Part shown: positions 15,030 through 22,433 of the stretch, one piece after another
Position numbering within the stretch: the stretch's first letter is position 1
Layout of the letters: each line of letters starts with the position of its first letter
From: an uncultured Bacteroidota bacterium
GTDB taxonomy: Bacteria; Bacteroidota; Bacteroidia; UBA4408
DNA: 41,616 bases
NCBI GenBank assembly: GCA_903840505.1
Contig: CAIMGI010000054.1
Location: 1-41,616, forward strand
Direction: 5' to 3'
Position numbers and translations under genes: made by a program
Notes under the pieces: model-generated
The model's input: only the letters and a program-made list of their open reading frames with translations
Database searches by the model: none
What the model was told of the DNA's origin: nothing

Positions 15030-16193
15030 ATGCGTAAAATCAACAAGCCCCTTTTTATTGGTCTCGCTTTTCTTTTAAGCTATGCTTTTTGTTCTGCCCA
15101 AAAATTCAGTTTCTACAAGTACAATGTTGAAAACGGTTTGCCTCAAAGCACCGTGTTTGATATATTTCAAGACCATAACGGTTATCTGTGGCTGGGAACA
15201 GATGGGGGTGGTGTAACGCAATACAATGGCCACTTTTTTAAAACCTATAACAAGAAAGACGGACTTGCAGGGAACGTTGTTAGAAAAGTGGTAGAAGACA
15301 AAAATAACACGCTTTGGCTTGCAACAAACAATGGTCTTTATTATTTCGAAAACGACAAATTCAAAGAATTAAAATTACTAAATGAAAAAGTCTCTATCTA
15401 TGTGATGAGCTTAAAAGCACATAAGAACAAATTATATGTAGGAACAACGGAACAAGGGTTTTTTGAGGTAGACCTTGATTCAAAAAAACCAAAACAATAT
15501 TCTCCTCAAAACTCTAACCTCAGCAATAAATTTATTTTAGATTTTTTAGTAGATGAGGATGAAAATGTTTGGATTACCACCGTTAATGGTGGAATAAACT
15601 GCCTTAAACCGAACAAAGAAATTTCTTCATATAACGATGGTCTACTTTCGGATGTTGCCTGCGTAAGCTTGTTTAATTTGGGCAACAATAACATCTTATG
15701 TGGAACAAGGTTCTCTGGTTTTTTTGTATTTAACACAAAAGACATTGATAAAAAAGACTTTTTACAAAACCCTCCTTTCTATCTTTCGGGAAACAGTATT
15801 TGGTCAGCAAATATGTATCAAAACCAACTGTATATTGCCAGTCAAGAAAACGGAGTGTTTTTACTCGACAAAAAAACATTTGAACCACTTGTCCATTTCA
15901 ATAAAGAAAATGGACTGCCCTCAAACCAAATTTATAAAGTATACCCCGATAATCAAGACAATCTTTGGTTAGCAACCAGCGGCTCGGGGTTGGTGAAATT
16001 TGCCGGATTTTCCTTTTTGAGTTTCGACAAAAGTCAAATTATTACCTCCTCGGGCATAAGTTGCATTACCAAAATTTCCGACAATAAATACTGGGCGGGC
16101 TCTAGTGATGGCGTTTTTGAATTAACAAGTAAAGGTGGTTATAGTTTTGAAAATTCAAAAATTCAACGACATTGCCATTTCGTGCATCTATAA
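15030..16193 (+). CDS. Beta-propeller sensor with SpoIIE phosphatase, N-terminal part (frameshifted)
   Basis: Start at ATG 15030 (MRKINKPLFIGLAFLL), with a signal peptide ending CSAQ. Repeated two-component-regulator propeller motifs follow, such as ENGLPQSTVFDIFQDHNGYL with WLGTDGGGV, and KDGLAGNVVRKVVEDKNNTL. The frame ends prematurely at 16193 with a non-family tail (QRHCHFVHL). Removing one A from the A5 run at 16157-16161 continues the protein as FENSKFNDIAISCIYKDAN into the next frame, so this and 16135-18210 are one gene of about 1,060 residues. The propeller would sense an extracytoplasmic signal. Confidence 0.85.
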   Translation: MRKINKPLFIGLAFLLSYAFCSAQKFSFYKYNVENGLPQSTVFDIFQDHNGYLWLGTDGGGVTQYNGHFFKTYNKKDGLAGNVVRKVVEDKNNTLWLATNNGLYYFENDKFKELKLLNEKVSIYVMSLKAHKNKLYVGTTEQGFFEVDLDSKKPKQYSPQNSNLSNKFILDFLVDEDENVWITTVNGGINCLKPNKEISSYNDGLLSDVACVSLFNLGNNNILCGTRFSGFFVFNTKDIDKKDFLQNPPFYLSGNSIWSANMYQNQLYIASQENGVFLLDKKTFEPLVHFNKENGLPSNQIYKVYPDNQDNLWLATSGSGLVKFAGFSFLSFDKSQIITSSGISCITKISDNKYWAGSSDGVFELTSKGGYSFENSKIQRHCHFVHL

Positions 16194-18210
16194 AGACGCA
16201 AATCAAAACATATACTTAGGAACAAAAGAAAAGGGGCTTTATATTATTGGCGCACAAGGCGAAGTAAAACAAATAACAGAAAACGAAGGGCTTGCGCAAA
16301 ATACGGTTTCTTGCATCACGCATTCAAGCATTGATAATTCATTGTGGGTTGGCACAGGCGGAGGAATTTCTGTTTATAAAAATGGAGCGCATTTTTTTAA
16401 TTTATCGGAAAGCAATGGTTTAGCAAACAACGAAGTATATAAAATAGAGCAATATAAAGATGACATCATTGCCGCAACAAATGCCGGCTTAGTAATTATT
16501 CGCGGGTCTACCATAAAATCATTTGATGAAGCAGAAGGTCTATTGGAAAAGCGCTTAATAACCTTCTGCATTGATAAAAACGGGTGGATTTATTTAGGGA
16601 CTTTTGGTGATGGTATTTATGTTTCTGATGCACCGATTGGAGAAATAAAAAAATTCAAGAAATTATACAATGCAGGACTCAGTTCTGAAAACATTTACTC
16701 TCTTACATTTTGTAATGACACCTTATTGGCAGCGGCTACCGACAGGGGATTAAGTTTGCTCTCCCTAAAAAATCACCTTGTAAATAACTCTTATTTGTAT
16801 AATAATTTAAACGGCTTTGAAGGAATTGAGAGTAATATAAACGCTAATTACTTATCTAAATTCGGGCAGTTATTTTTAGGAACTGTGGGTGGCCTTTCTG
16901 TTCTTACCATTCCAAAACTTTCCTTCAACTTTTTTTCTCCAAAAATAATTATTGACTCCATTAAAATAAACAACAAGAGCGCTTCTTCGATTCCCACAAC
17001 ATTAAAGTACAATTTGAACTCTATTGAATTGGCTGTTGGTTTAATTGGCTACAGCAATGTGGCGCAACACCGCTTAGAGTATAAGCTGGAAGGGAGTGAT
17101 GCGAACTGGACGATTATTAAATCAAATGCTTTTTCTGAAAATGGCACTATTACTATAAAATACAATAAACTACCTTGGGGCAAATACCGATTGTTGTTAA
17201 AGGGTTTGTGCACGGAGGGGGTGAGTCCGGAGACAAGCATAATTGAATTTGAAATTTTACCCCTTTTTTGGTCAACCTGGTGGTTTATATTGCTTGCGGT
17301 CGCCCTGTTGGTTGTTATAATATTTGCGTTCATTAGAATACGCGAAAATGTGTTGCGCGAACAAAACCGTTTATTGGAAGCAACAATAACCGAAAGAACC
17401 AAAGAGATTGTTATTCAAAAAGAGGAGATTGAACAGCAAAGCGTTCTCCTTTCGCATAAGAATCAAGAAATAACCGACAGTATCAACTATGCTCAACGGA
17501 TTCAAAATTCATTATTGCCCGATATTGTTGAAATTGAAAAAGAGCTTCAGTCGGCTTTTATTGTTTTTAAACCGAAAGACATTGTAAGCGGTGATTTTTA
17601 TTGGGTGCAAGGAACTTGTAAAAACTTTTGTATTGTTGCTGCAGACTGTACCGGACACGGTGTTCCCGGGGCATTTATGAGTGTAATTGGAATCGAAAAA
17701 CTAAATGATGCCTATGAAAAAAACAATTCTCCAGCAGCCATACTAACATACTTAAACAATGCTGTTAAAAAAACCCTCAAACAAAATTCACAAAGCAATG
17801 CAAAGGACGGAATGGATCTTGCTTTTATTAAAATTGAAAACAATAGCATTACTTATTCTGGGGCAAATCGACCTTTATACGTTATTAGAAAAGGCAGCTC
17901 TGAAGTAGATGAAATTAAAGCCGACAAGGTCGCAATTGGTGGATTTACAGATTTTGACTATACATTTTCAGAACACCAGCTAAACTTATTGCCTGGTGAT
18001 ACGGTATACATTTTCTCTGATGGTTATGCCGATCAGTTTGGAGGAAACAGGGGGAAAAAGCTGATGACCAAGAAGTTTAAAGAAATGCTACTTGAATCAC
18101 AAGGCCTCTCTATGGCCGAACAGAAGAAATACTTTGCTAATGAATTTGAAAGCTGGAAGGCGGGTTATGAGCAGGTTGATGATGTGCTGCTTATCGGATA
18201 TCGTTTTTAA
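16135..18210 (+). CDS. Beta-propeller sensor with SpoIIE phosphatase, C-terminal part (frameshifted)
   Basis: The frame opens at GTG 16135 only because of the break at 16157-16161; true homology starts at FNDIAISCIYKDANQNIYLG. Further propeller repeats run to about 265 and a Y_Y_Y domain covers about 290-370. One TM helix lies at about 378-402 (WWFILLAVALLVVIIFAFI), then a coiled coil (about 402-450). A SpoIIE-type PP2C phosphatase (about 460-691) has metal-binding motifs IVSGDFYWV, AADCTGHGVPGAF and FSDGYADQFGG. This architecture is common in Bacteroidota. It typically dephosphorylates anti-anti-sigma-like partners; none is encoded nearby. Confidence 0.9.
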   Translation: MVIVLKIQKFNDIAISCIYKDANQNIYLGTKEKGLYIIGAQGEVKQITENEGLAQNTVSCITHSSIDNSLWVGTGGGISVYKNGAHFFNLSESNGLANNEVYKIEQYKDDIIAATNAGLVIIRGSTIKSFDEAEGLLEKRLITFCIDKNGWIYLGTFGDGIYVSDAPIGEIKKFKKLYNAGLSSENIYSLTFCNDTLLAAATDRGLSLLSLKNHLVNNSYLYNNLNGFEGIESNINANYLSKFGQLFLGTVGGLSVLTIPKLSFNFFSPKIIIDSIKINNKSASSIPTTLKYNLNSIELAVGLIGYSNVAQHRLEYKLEGSDANWTIIKSNAFSENGTITIKYNKLPWGKYRLLLKGLCTEGVSPETSIIEFEILPLFWSTWWFILLAVALLVVIIFAFIRIRENVLREQNRLLEATITERTKEIVIQKEEIEQQSVLLSHKNQEITDSINYAQRIQNSLLPDIVEIEKELQSAFIVFKPKDIVSGDFYWVQGTCKNFCIVAADCTGHGVPGAFMSVIGIEKLNDAYEKNNSPAAILTYLNNAVKKTLKQNSQSNAKDGMDLAFIKIENNSITYSGANRPLYVIRKGSSEVDEIKADKVAIGGFTDFDYTFSEHQLNLLPGDTVYIFSDGYADQFGGNRGKKLMTKKFKEMLLESQGLSMAEQKKYFANEFESWKAGYEQVDDVLLIGYRF

Positions 18211-18393
18211 TTTAATAAAGCTTCACACACAAGTTGAATATATAACTTTCTATTATTTAAAAGTAGGATAACAAATCGCCCTTTTTCAAAGGTTTTATTT
18301 TAAGCATATCATAACAACATAATGTAATCCAATGCTTAATAATTATTTACCAAAACACACTTTTTATCTTGGACATGTGTTGGGGAAGGTCAT

Positions 18394-18430
18394 AAAAAAA
18401 GCCCCCCCGAGCAATCGGAGGGGCTTTTTA
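18394..18430 (-). terminator. Bidirectional terminator between convergent genes
   Basis: A GC-rich stem (AAAAAAGCCCC... with ...GGGGCTTTTTA) is flanked by an A run and a T run. It lies 16 bp past the minus-strand stop at 18446 and can also serve the plus-strand sensor gene. Confidence 0.85.
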
Positions 18431-18445
18431 AAATAGTAAAACAAA

Positions 18446-19534
18446 TTACTTAGTAACTGTAAACTTTTTAGTTAAACGGTTAGTGTCAGAATTAACTGTA
18501 TAGTAATAAACACCTGCCGCAAGATCTTTTGTGTCAATATCAAAAGAGTTAACAGTACCTGCATTTGCAGAAATAGTGTTTACAAATACTTTTGCGCCTA
18601 AAGCATTAACAACTTCAAGTGTTGATTTCGTATTTAATTGAGCAACATAAGATATCTTTATCATACCATTTGTTGGATTTGGATTAGCGCTAAGCTTGTA
18701 ACCAGAAGCGAAATCATTTCCTTCGATGCCAGCAGCTGTTGCATCAAAAACTGCCCAAATTGCAATTGATCTTTGATCAAAACTTCCTCCTTGCCAAACG
18801 TGGTCAGTTTGTCTCCACTCTAGAGCTCCGCCTTGTCCAATCGGAAAAGCCTGAAAACCAAGTGTAGCATCAATACCGCCACCAACGCCTGAGCAAACTA
18901 TGCCAATTGTGTCAGAGGCATTCGCCCAAGCAGTAAAATCAACAGTACAAGCATATTTAGAACTAACAAATACAGAAGGGTTAAATACTGCAATGCTTAA
19001 ACCTTGTGGAATACTTGTTCCTGTATCAACGCTTGCATAAGGAATAGTTGCTGTTCCTAATACCGAACCTGGGCAAATAATAGTGTTTGCTCCGTAAGTT
19101 ACAGTTCCATCCAATTTTTGGATTTTTACAGTAAGCGGTTGCCCTTGAGAAAGAACCTCTTTGTATGCTGTCCAAACCAACACTTCTTCAATTTTATATT
19201 TTGTATATCCGCCATAACCACTACCAATAGCATCTAAATTATAGCCTTGAGCACAAGCCCCTTCTGATCCAAAAACCCCACCACCAAAGTCAATTCTGTT
19301 AACACCAAATACATAACCACCACCATTGCTTGAAAAAACAGTTGGTTGACCACCACCCCAAAAAGTTGGATAGTCTACAGTGTCTGTACCTGCATTTACT
19401 TTGCCTGCAGAAACAATCGATCTATTTGAAGATACTGCTTTTTCTGCCCCTACTTTAAGTTGAGGTAAGTTGTTTTGAGCAAAAACAACAGATCCTATGG
19501 AAATAATTCCAATAAGTGAGTAAATTTTTTTCAT
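18446..19534 (-). CDS. T9SS-secreted protein with type A sorting domain
   Basis: I start it at ATG 19534 (MKKIYSLIGIISIGSVVFAQ) because it opens into a signal peptide; an upstream in-frame extension is not signal-like and runs through the promoter. The 362-residue protein has a Gly/aromatic-rich beta body and a C-terminal T9SS type A sorting domain of about 75 residues. That domain has ANPNPTNGMIKISY, LEVVNALGAKVF and LAAGVYYYTV. It would be exported by Sec, moved across the outer membrane by T9SS and released or anchored after domain removal. The body is not recognised. A promoter lies 33 bp upstream and a terminator follows. Confidence 0.9.
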   Translation of the reverse strand: MKKIYSLIGIISIGSVVFAQNNLPQLKVGAEKAVSSNRSIVSAGKVNAGTDTVDYPTFWGGGQPTVFSSNGGGYVFGVNRIDFGGGVFGSEGACAQGYNLDAIGSGYGGYTKYKIEEVLVWTAYKEVLSQGQPLTVKIQKLDGTVTYGANTIICPGSVLGTATIPYASVDTGTSIPQGLSIAVFNPSVFVSSKYACTVDFTAWANASDTIGIVCSGVGGGIDATLGFQAFPIGQGGALEWRQTDHVWQGGSFDQRSIAIWAVFDATAAGIEGNDFASGYKLSANPNPTNGMIKISYVAQLNTKSTLEVVNALGAKVFVNTISANAGTVNSFDIDTKDLAAGVYYYTVNSDTNRLTKKFTVTK

Positions 19535-19566
19535 TTTTTTTAAATTAGAGTTTACGTTTATAACAA

Positions 19567-19598
19567 CAAATATAGGCATTGTTTTAAAACAAAACAAA
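19567..19598 (-). promoter_or_regulatory. Bacteroidota-type promoter for the T9SS protein
   Basis: On the minus strand TTTG (19595-19598) and TATATTTG (19567-19574) are 20 nt apart, close to the consensus spacing, and 33 bp before ATG 19534. Confidence 0.65.
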
Positions 19599-19630
19599 AA
19601 ACCGCCTATTTTTAAGTTTGGCAATAGAAA

Positions 19631-19676
19631 TATATTTGTCGGCTCAGGTTGAGTATAAAATATATACAAAGTGCAT
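19631..19676 (-). pseudogene. GIY-YIG gene remnant (N-terminus only)
   Basis: From ATG 19676 the minus strand reads MHFVYILYST and then TGA (19644-19646), where intact copies read MHFVYILYSVSADKYYVGE. Nucleotide identity continues a few bases past the stop (ATATTTGTCGG) and then ends. It is the tail of the tandem array, broken by a stop and truncated. Confidence 0.85.
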
Positions 19677-19731
19677 GTAATATAAAAAGCCCTGCTGTAT
19701 GCAAGGCTTTTCGTTCCCTCTCTTGGGCTCG

Positions 19732-19749
19732 CCCCGATAGCCATCAGGG
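19732..19749. repeat. Decayed 18 bp palindrome in tRNA-tail copy 3
   Basis: CCCCGATAGCCATCAGGG differs by two bases from the perfect palindrome at 20097-20114 and sits at the same place in the repeat unit, within the tRNA T-arm sequence. Confidence 0.85.
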
Positions 19750-19757
19750 CAAGGACC

Positions 19758-20042
19758 CTAAATTAACCCCGCAATAAGCTTGTTTATTATGTCAGGATGC
19801 TGCTTTAGGTCTTGGTAGTATTTTCTTGATTTCATCTGTTTTATATGCTTTTCAACCCTTCTTGCAACCAAAAGAGAACCACAATCATACGACCAATAAA
19901 TTTCCCAGTCATCAGCAATTTTTGTAGAGGACTTTTTGAACGTTTTCACACGATGCAAAAATAACCTTTGGCTTAAATCCTTGGTTTCGCCAACGTAATA
20001 TTTGTCGGCAGATGTTGAGTATAAAATATATTCAAAGTGCAT
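19758..20042 (-). CDS. GIY-YIG nuclease family protein (copy 2)
   Basis: Start at ATG 20042 (MHFEYILYSTSADKYYVGET), aligned with copy 1; an upstream extension runs through the terminator hairpin. The 94-residue protein is a single GIY-YIG domain: YILYS and YYVGET replace the GIY and YIG motifs, with R25 and H29 in RLFLHR and E63 in RRVEKHIK. This is the short UPF0213/URI-like class, whose cellular role is unclear; a nuclease acting on DNA is the family expectation. By my count 83 of 94 residues are identical to copy 1. It is one unit of a three-copy tandem repeat beside tRNA-Asn. Confidence 0.92.
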   Translation of the reverse strand: MHFEYILYSTSADKYYVGETKDLSQRLFLHRVKTFKKSSTKIADDWEIYWSYDCGSLLVARRVEKHIKQMKSRKYYQDLKQHPDIINKLIAGLI

Positions 20043-20049
20043 AAAACAT

Positions 20050-20114
20050 AAAAGCCCTGCTCTATGCAAGGCTTTTTGCTCCCTCTCTTGGGCTCGCCCC
20101 GATAGCTATCGGGG
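20050..20114 (-). repeat. tRNA-Asn 3'-tail copy with palindrome and hairpin (repeat unit 2 head)
   Basis: On the minus strand GGGTCCTTG is followed by an 18 bp palindrome, then CGAGCCCAAGAGAGGGAGC, which is the 3' part of the intact tRNA-Asn. A hairpin (20050-20076) equivalent to the tRNA terminator comes next. The variable-loop/T-arm/acceptor half of the tRNA is duplicated here without the 5' half. Confidence 0.88.
20097..20114. repeat. Perfect 18 bp palindrome inside tRNA-tail copy 2
   Basis: CCCCGATAGCTATCGGGG replaces three bases of the T-stem/loop in the duplicated tRNA-Asn tail. The intact tRNA lacks it. GATAGCTATC palindromes of this kind are, as I recall, dispersed in Bacteroidota genomes. 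Confidence 0.9.
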
Positions 20115-20122
20115 CAAGGACC

Positions 20123-20407
20123 CTAAATTAGCTTAGCGATAAGTTTGTTTATGATGTCAGGATGTTGTTTCAAATCTTGGTAGTATTTTCTTGATTTCAT
20201 CCGTTTAATATGCTTTTCTACTCTTCTTGCAACCAAAAGAGAACCACAATCATACGTCCAATAAACCTCCCAATCATCGGCTATTTTCGTTGAGGACTTC
20301 TCGAATGCTTTTGCACGATGCAAAAATAACCGCTCGTTTAAATCTTTCGTTTCTCCAACGTAATATTTATCGGCAGAAACTGAGTATAAAATATATACAA
20401 AGTGCAT
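20123..20407 (-). CDS. GIY-YIG nuclease family protein (copy 1)
   Basis: The 94-residue protein is a single GIY-YIG domain: MHFVYILYSVSADKYYVGET, then RLFLHRAKAF and RRVEKHIKRMKSRKYYQDLK. Conserved Arg, His and Glu positions look intact, so it could be active. It begins 37 bp past the 3' end of tRNA-Asn on the same strand, right after the tRNA terminator hairpin. Copy 2 lies 366 bp downstream with 11 substitutions, mostly conservative, suggesting both are kept under selection. Such genes can be homing-like or repair-like; nothing here decides. Confidence 0.93.
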   Translation of the reverse strand: MHFVYILYSVSADKYYVGETKDLNERLFLHRAKAFEKSSTKIADDWEVYWTYDCGSLLVARRVEKHIKRMKSRKYYQDLKQHPDIINKLIAKLI

Positions 20408-20415
20408 ATAATATA

Positions 20416-20442
20416 AAAAGCCCTGCTATGTGCAAGGCTTTT
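20416..20442 (-). terminator. Terminator after tRNA-Asn
   Basis: Hairpin AAAAGCCCTGC / GCAAGGCTTTT, with a T run on the minus strand, starts 3 bp past the tRNA 3' end. Copies of it occur at 20050-20076 and 19685-19711. Confidence 0.75.
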
Positions 20443-20444
20443 CG

Positions 20445-20518
20445 CTCCCTCTCTTGGGCTCGAACCAAGGACCCCATGATTAACAGTCATGTGCTCTAAC
20501 CAGCTGAGCTAAGAAGGA
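20445..20518 (-). tRNA. tRNA-Asn (anticodon GTT)
   Basis: On the minus strand the cloverleaf is complete: acceptor TCCTTCT/AGAGGGA (one G-U pair), D-arm GCTC...GAGC, anticodon stem CATGA/TCATG with loop CTGTTAA, 5 nt variable loop and T-arm CTTGG-TTCGAGC-CCAAG. The discriminator is G and CCA is not encoded. Its 3' half is the founder of the tandem repeat downstream. Confidence 0.97.
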
Positions 20519-20535
20519 ATGTTATTTTGGGAGGG

Positions 20536-20565
20536 CAAAAGTAGACAAAACAAATAAATATACAA
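20536..20565 (-). promoter_or_regulatory. Candidate promoter for tRNA-Asn
   Basis: On the minus strand TACTTTTG (20536-20543) matches the -7 consensus, with TTG 19 nt upstream (20563-20565) and the tRNA 5' end 18 bp downstream. Confidence 0.5.
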
Positions 20566-20573
20566 TATATTTG
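20566..20573 (+). promoter_or_regulatory. Candidate -7 element for the PfkB-family kinase
   Basis: TATATTTG matches TAnnTTTG, 27 bp before ATG 20601. No clear -33 element is visible; it abuts the divergent tRNA promoter. Confidence 0.45.
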
Positions 20574-20600
20574 TGCGAAATTTTTAAAAAAACAGACAAA

Positions 20601-21527
20601 ATGAGCTTATTAGTTGTCGGTACAGTAGCCTTTGATGCCATTGAAACCCCTTTTGGAAAAACAGACAAAATTGTTGGCGGAGCTGCCACATACATTGGCT
20701 TATCTGCCAGTTATTTTACAAATAAAATCAATCTGGTTTCGGTGGTTGGCGAAGACTTTCCACAAGAAGCCATTGACATGCTGAAAAACCACAAAATAAA
20801 CACTTCGGGCTTACAAATAAAAAAAGGAGAAAAAACTTTCTTTTGGAGTGGCAAGTATCACAACGATATGAACACGCGCGACACTTTAGCAACAGAACTA
20901 AATGTGCTGATGAATTTTAACCCCATAGTTCCCGAAGATGCAAAAAATTGCGATTTTTTAATGTTAGGAAACCTAATGCCCGCTATTCAACGACAAGTAG
21001 TTGAGCAAATGAGCAAACGACCAAAGCTTATTGTAATGGACACAATGAATTTTTGGATGGACTCGGCTATGGACGAACTTAAAAAAACCATTGCTATGGT
21101 TGATGTTTTGGCAATAAACGATGCAGAAGCTCGCCAACTTTCTGGAGAGTATTCTCTTGTAAAAGCGGCTCAAAAAATATTGGAAATGGGTCCTAAATAC
21201 CTCATTATTAAAAAAGGAGAACACGGAGCTTTGTTGTTTAACAAACAACAAGTGTTTTTTGCTCCCGCATTACCACTAGAGGATGTTTTTGACCCAACTG
21301 GCGCAGGCGACACTTTTGCCGGTGGTTTTATTGGTTATCTTGCACAAACAGAAGATATCTCTTTCGAAAACATGAAGAGGGCTATTATTTTTGGTTCTGC
21401 AATGGCCTCCTTTTGTGTGGAAAAATTTGGAACAGAAAAATTAATTGGATTAACTCAAGAGCAAGTAGATGAAAGAGTACAAGAGTTCATAGACCTTGTA
21501 CAGTTCGACATTTCTTTAGTAAGTTAA
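20601..21527 (+). CDS. PfkB-family carbohydrate/nucleoside kinase
   Basis: Start at ATG 20601 (MSLLVVGTVAFDAIETPFG); the upstream in-frame extension crosses the promoter. The 308-residue protein has the N-terminal PfkB glycine motif (KIVGGAATYIGLSAS). The C-terminal signature DPTGAGDTFAGGF includes the catalytic-base Asp. Ribokinase-type enzymes phosphorylate sugars or nucleosides with ATP; the substrate cannot be read from sequence. Its 3' end overlaps the convergent lipoprotein gene by 12 bp. Confidence 0.93.
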   Translation: MSLLVVGTVAFDAIETPFGKTDKIVGGAATYIGLSASYFTNKINLVSVVGEDFPQEAIDMLKNHKINTSGLQIKKGEKTFFWSGKYHNDMNTRDTLATELNVLMNFNPIVPEDAKNCDFLMLGNLMPAIQRQVVEQMSKRPKLIVMDTMNFWMDSAMDELKKTIAMVDVLAINDAEARQLSGEYSLVKAAQKILEMGPKYLIIKKGEHGALLFNKQQVFFAPALPLEDVFDPTGAGDTFAGGFIGYLAQTEDISFENMKRAIIFGSAMASFCVEKFGTEKLIGLTQEQVDERVQEFIDLVQFDISLVS

Positions 21528-21950
21528 CTCTTTAGCAAGCTTTCCCGTTTCGTCCCAGTAAGTCCATTTTCCAGACTTTACATCGTTTTTATATTCGCCC
21601 TCATAGCGCTTTTTACCGTTCTCAAACCACACTGCCGTTTTACCATTTTTCTTGCCCTCGTTATACTCACATTCGCTCCATATTGAGCCGTCTTTATACC
21701 AATACATCCACTTACCTTGACGTTTTCCATTTAACACATTGCCTTCATATTGTTTTACTCCATTCGGATACCTAACCAAATTTTCACCTTCCGACAAATC
21801 TTCCATTTTAATGGGCTTGACGCTTTCGGTCTGGCTTATTTGACTTGGAGCCTTTTCAATTGTTTGTTCTATTGGGGCAACCGAATGATTACTTGAACAG
21901 GAAAACAAAAAGGCAAACGAAACCAAAAAAAGAAAAATCTCCTTCTTCAT
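21516..21950 (-). CDS. MORN/YwqK-repeat lipoprotein
   Basis: The 144-residue protein has a lipoprotein signal (MKKEIFLFLVSFAFLFSC, lipobox Cys at 18). A Ser/Pro/Glu-rich linker follows to about 60. At least three MORN-type repeats come next: NGVKQYEGNVLNGKRQGKW, DGSIWSECEYNEGKKNGK and NGKKRYEGEYKNDVKSGKW. Databases often label such repeats as YwqK-family antitoxin, but no toxin is adjacent and a surface or periplasmic lipoprotein fits better. Last gene of a three-gene minus operon, starting 5 bp after the previous stop. Confidence 0.88.
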   Translation of the reverse strand: MKKEIFLFLVSFAFLFSCSSNHSVAPIEQTIEKAPSQISQTESVKPIKMEDLSEGENLVRYPNGVKQYEGNVLNGKRQGKWMYWYKDGSIWSECEYNEGKKNGKTAVWFENGKKRYEGEYKNDVKSGKWTYWDETGKLAKELTY

Positions 21951-21955
21951 ATCTG

Positions 21956-22432
21956 CTATTGCGGTGCTATAATGGCGTAATCGGGTGTTGTTTCGTGATT
22001 ACTTTCGTGCAAGGCTTTGTCTTTTATATAAAACTCATAACGCAAAGTATCGAAATTGGAAAAGGGATTGTAGTAAGTAGGCGTTATATCAATAATTACT
22101 TCTCCTTGAAGGGCTTTCTTTTTACCACTTTTATTGATTACCGGCATTCTATAATTAAATGGTGCGGGCAAAACAATCTCCTTCCAGTTTCCATTCTGCA
22201 ACTCAAAATATTTGATAAAAAAATCAAAGCCTGTATCTGATTTTGCTAAGCCTATATCACCATCACCATCAGTAAAAGTAAAGTAGAGTTTTGCAGAATC
22301 GCCCGTGATAACAAAGTTGCTATATTTTATTACAGGTTCAATTGGGAATTCCTCTTTCTTCTTACAGCTGCTCACCCCTATCAAGCCAATGATAGGTAAT
22401 GATAAAAATATGTTTTTAAATATTCGTCTCAT
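21956..22432 (-). CDS. Bacteroidota lipoprotein of unknown function
   Basis: The 158-residue protein has a lipoprotein signal (SLPIIGLIGVSSCKKKEEFP, Cys at 23). An immunoglobulin-like beta domain follows with FTFTDGDGDIGLA, an Asp-rich loop that could bind calcium, and later LRYEFYIKDKALHESN. It starts 1 bp after the stop of the T9SS type B gene, so it is co-translated with it. Similar small lipoproteins commonly accompany T9SS type B proteins, as I recall. Precise role unknown. Confidence 0.86.
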   Translation of the reverse strand: MRRIFKNIFLSLPIIGLIGVSSCKKKEEFPIEPVIKYSNFVITGDSAKLYFTFTDGDGDIGLAKSDTGFDFFIKYFELQNGNWKEIVLPAPFNYRMPVINKSGKKKALQGEVIIDITPTYYNPFSNFDTLRYEFYIKDKALHESNHETTPDYAIIAPQ

Positions 22433-22433
22433 T

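Larger units (their letters stand above)
19631..19749 (-). repeat. Third, truncated copy of the tRNA-Asn-tail/GIY-YIG repeat unit
   Basis: Read on the minus strand: the tRNA-Asn 3' tail with an internal decayed palindrome (19714-19757), a terminator-like hairpin (19685-19711), and the first ~45 bp of the GIY-YIG gene. Its spacing to the second copy is 365 bp, measured at the tRNA-tail boundary. Confidence 0.85.

Noticed and set aside
19631-20518. CRISPR-like array
   Set aside because: The period is about 365 bp and each unit contains a protein gene; there are no short repeats with unique spacers and no cas genes.
19631-20518. Integrated genomic island at tRNA-Asn
   Set aside because: The tRNA tail is repeated, but no integrase, recombinase or cargo beyond the GIY-YIG gene lies between the copies.
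21516-21950. YwqK-type antitoxin of a toxin-antitoxin pair
   Set aside because: The protein is a lipoprotein with MORN repeats inside an operon with T9SS cargo; no toxin gene is adjacent.
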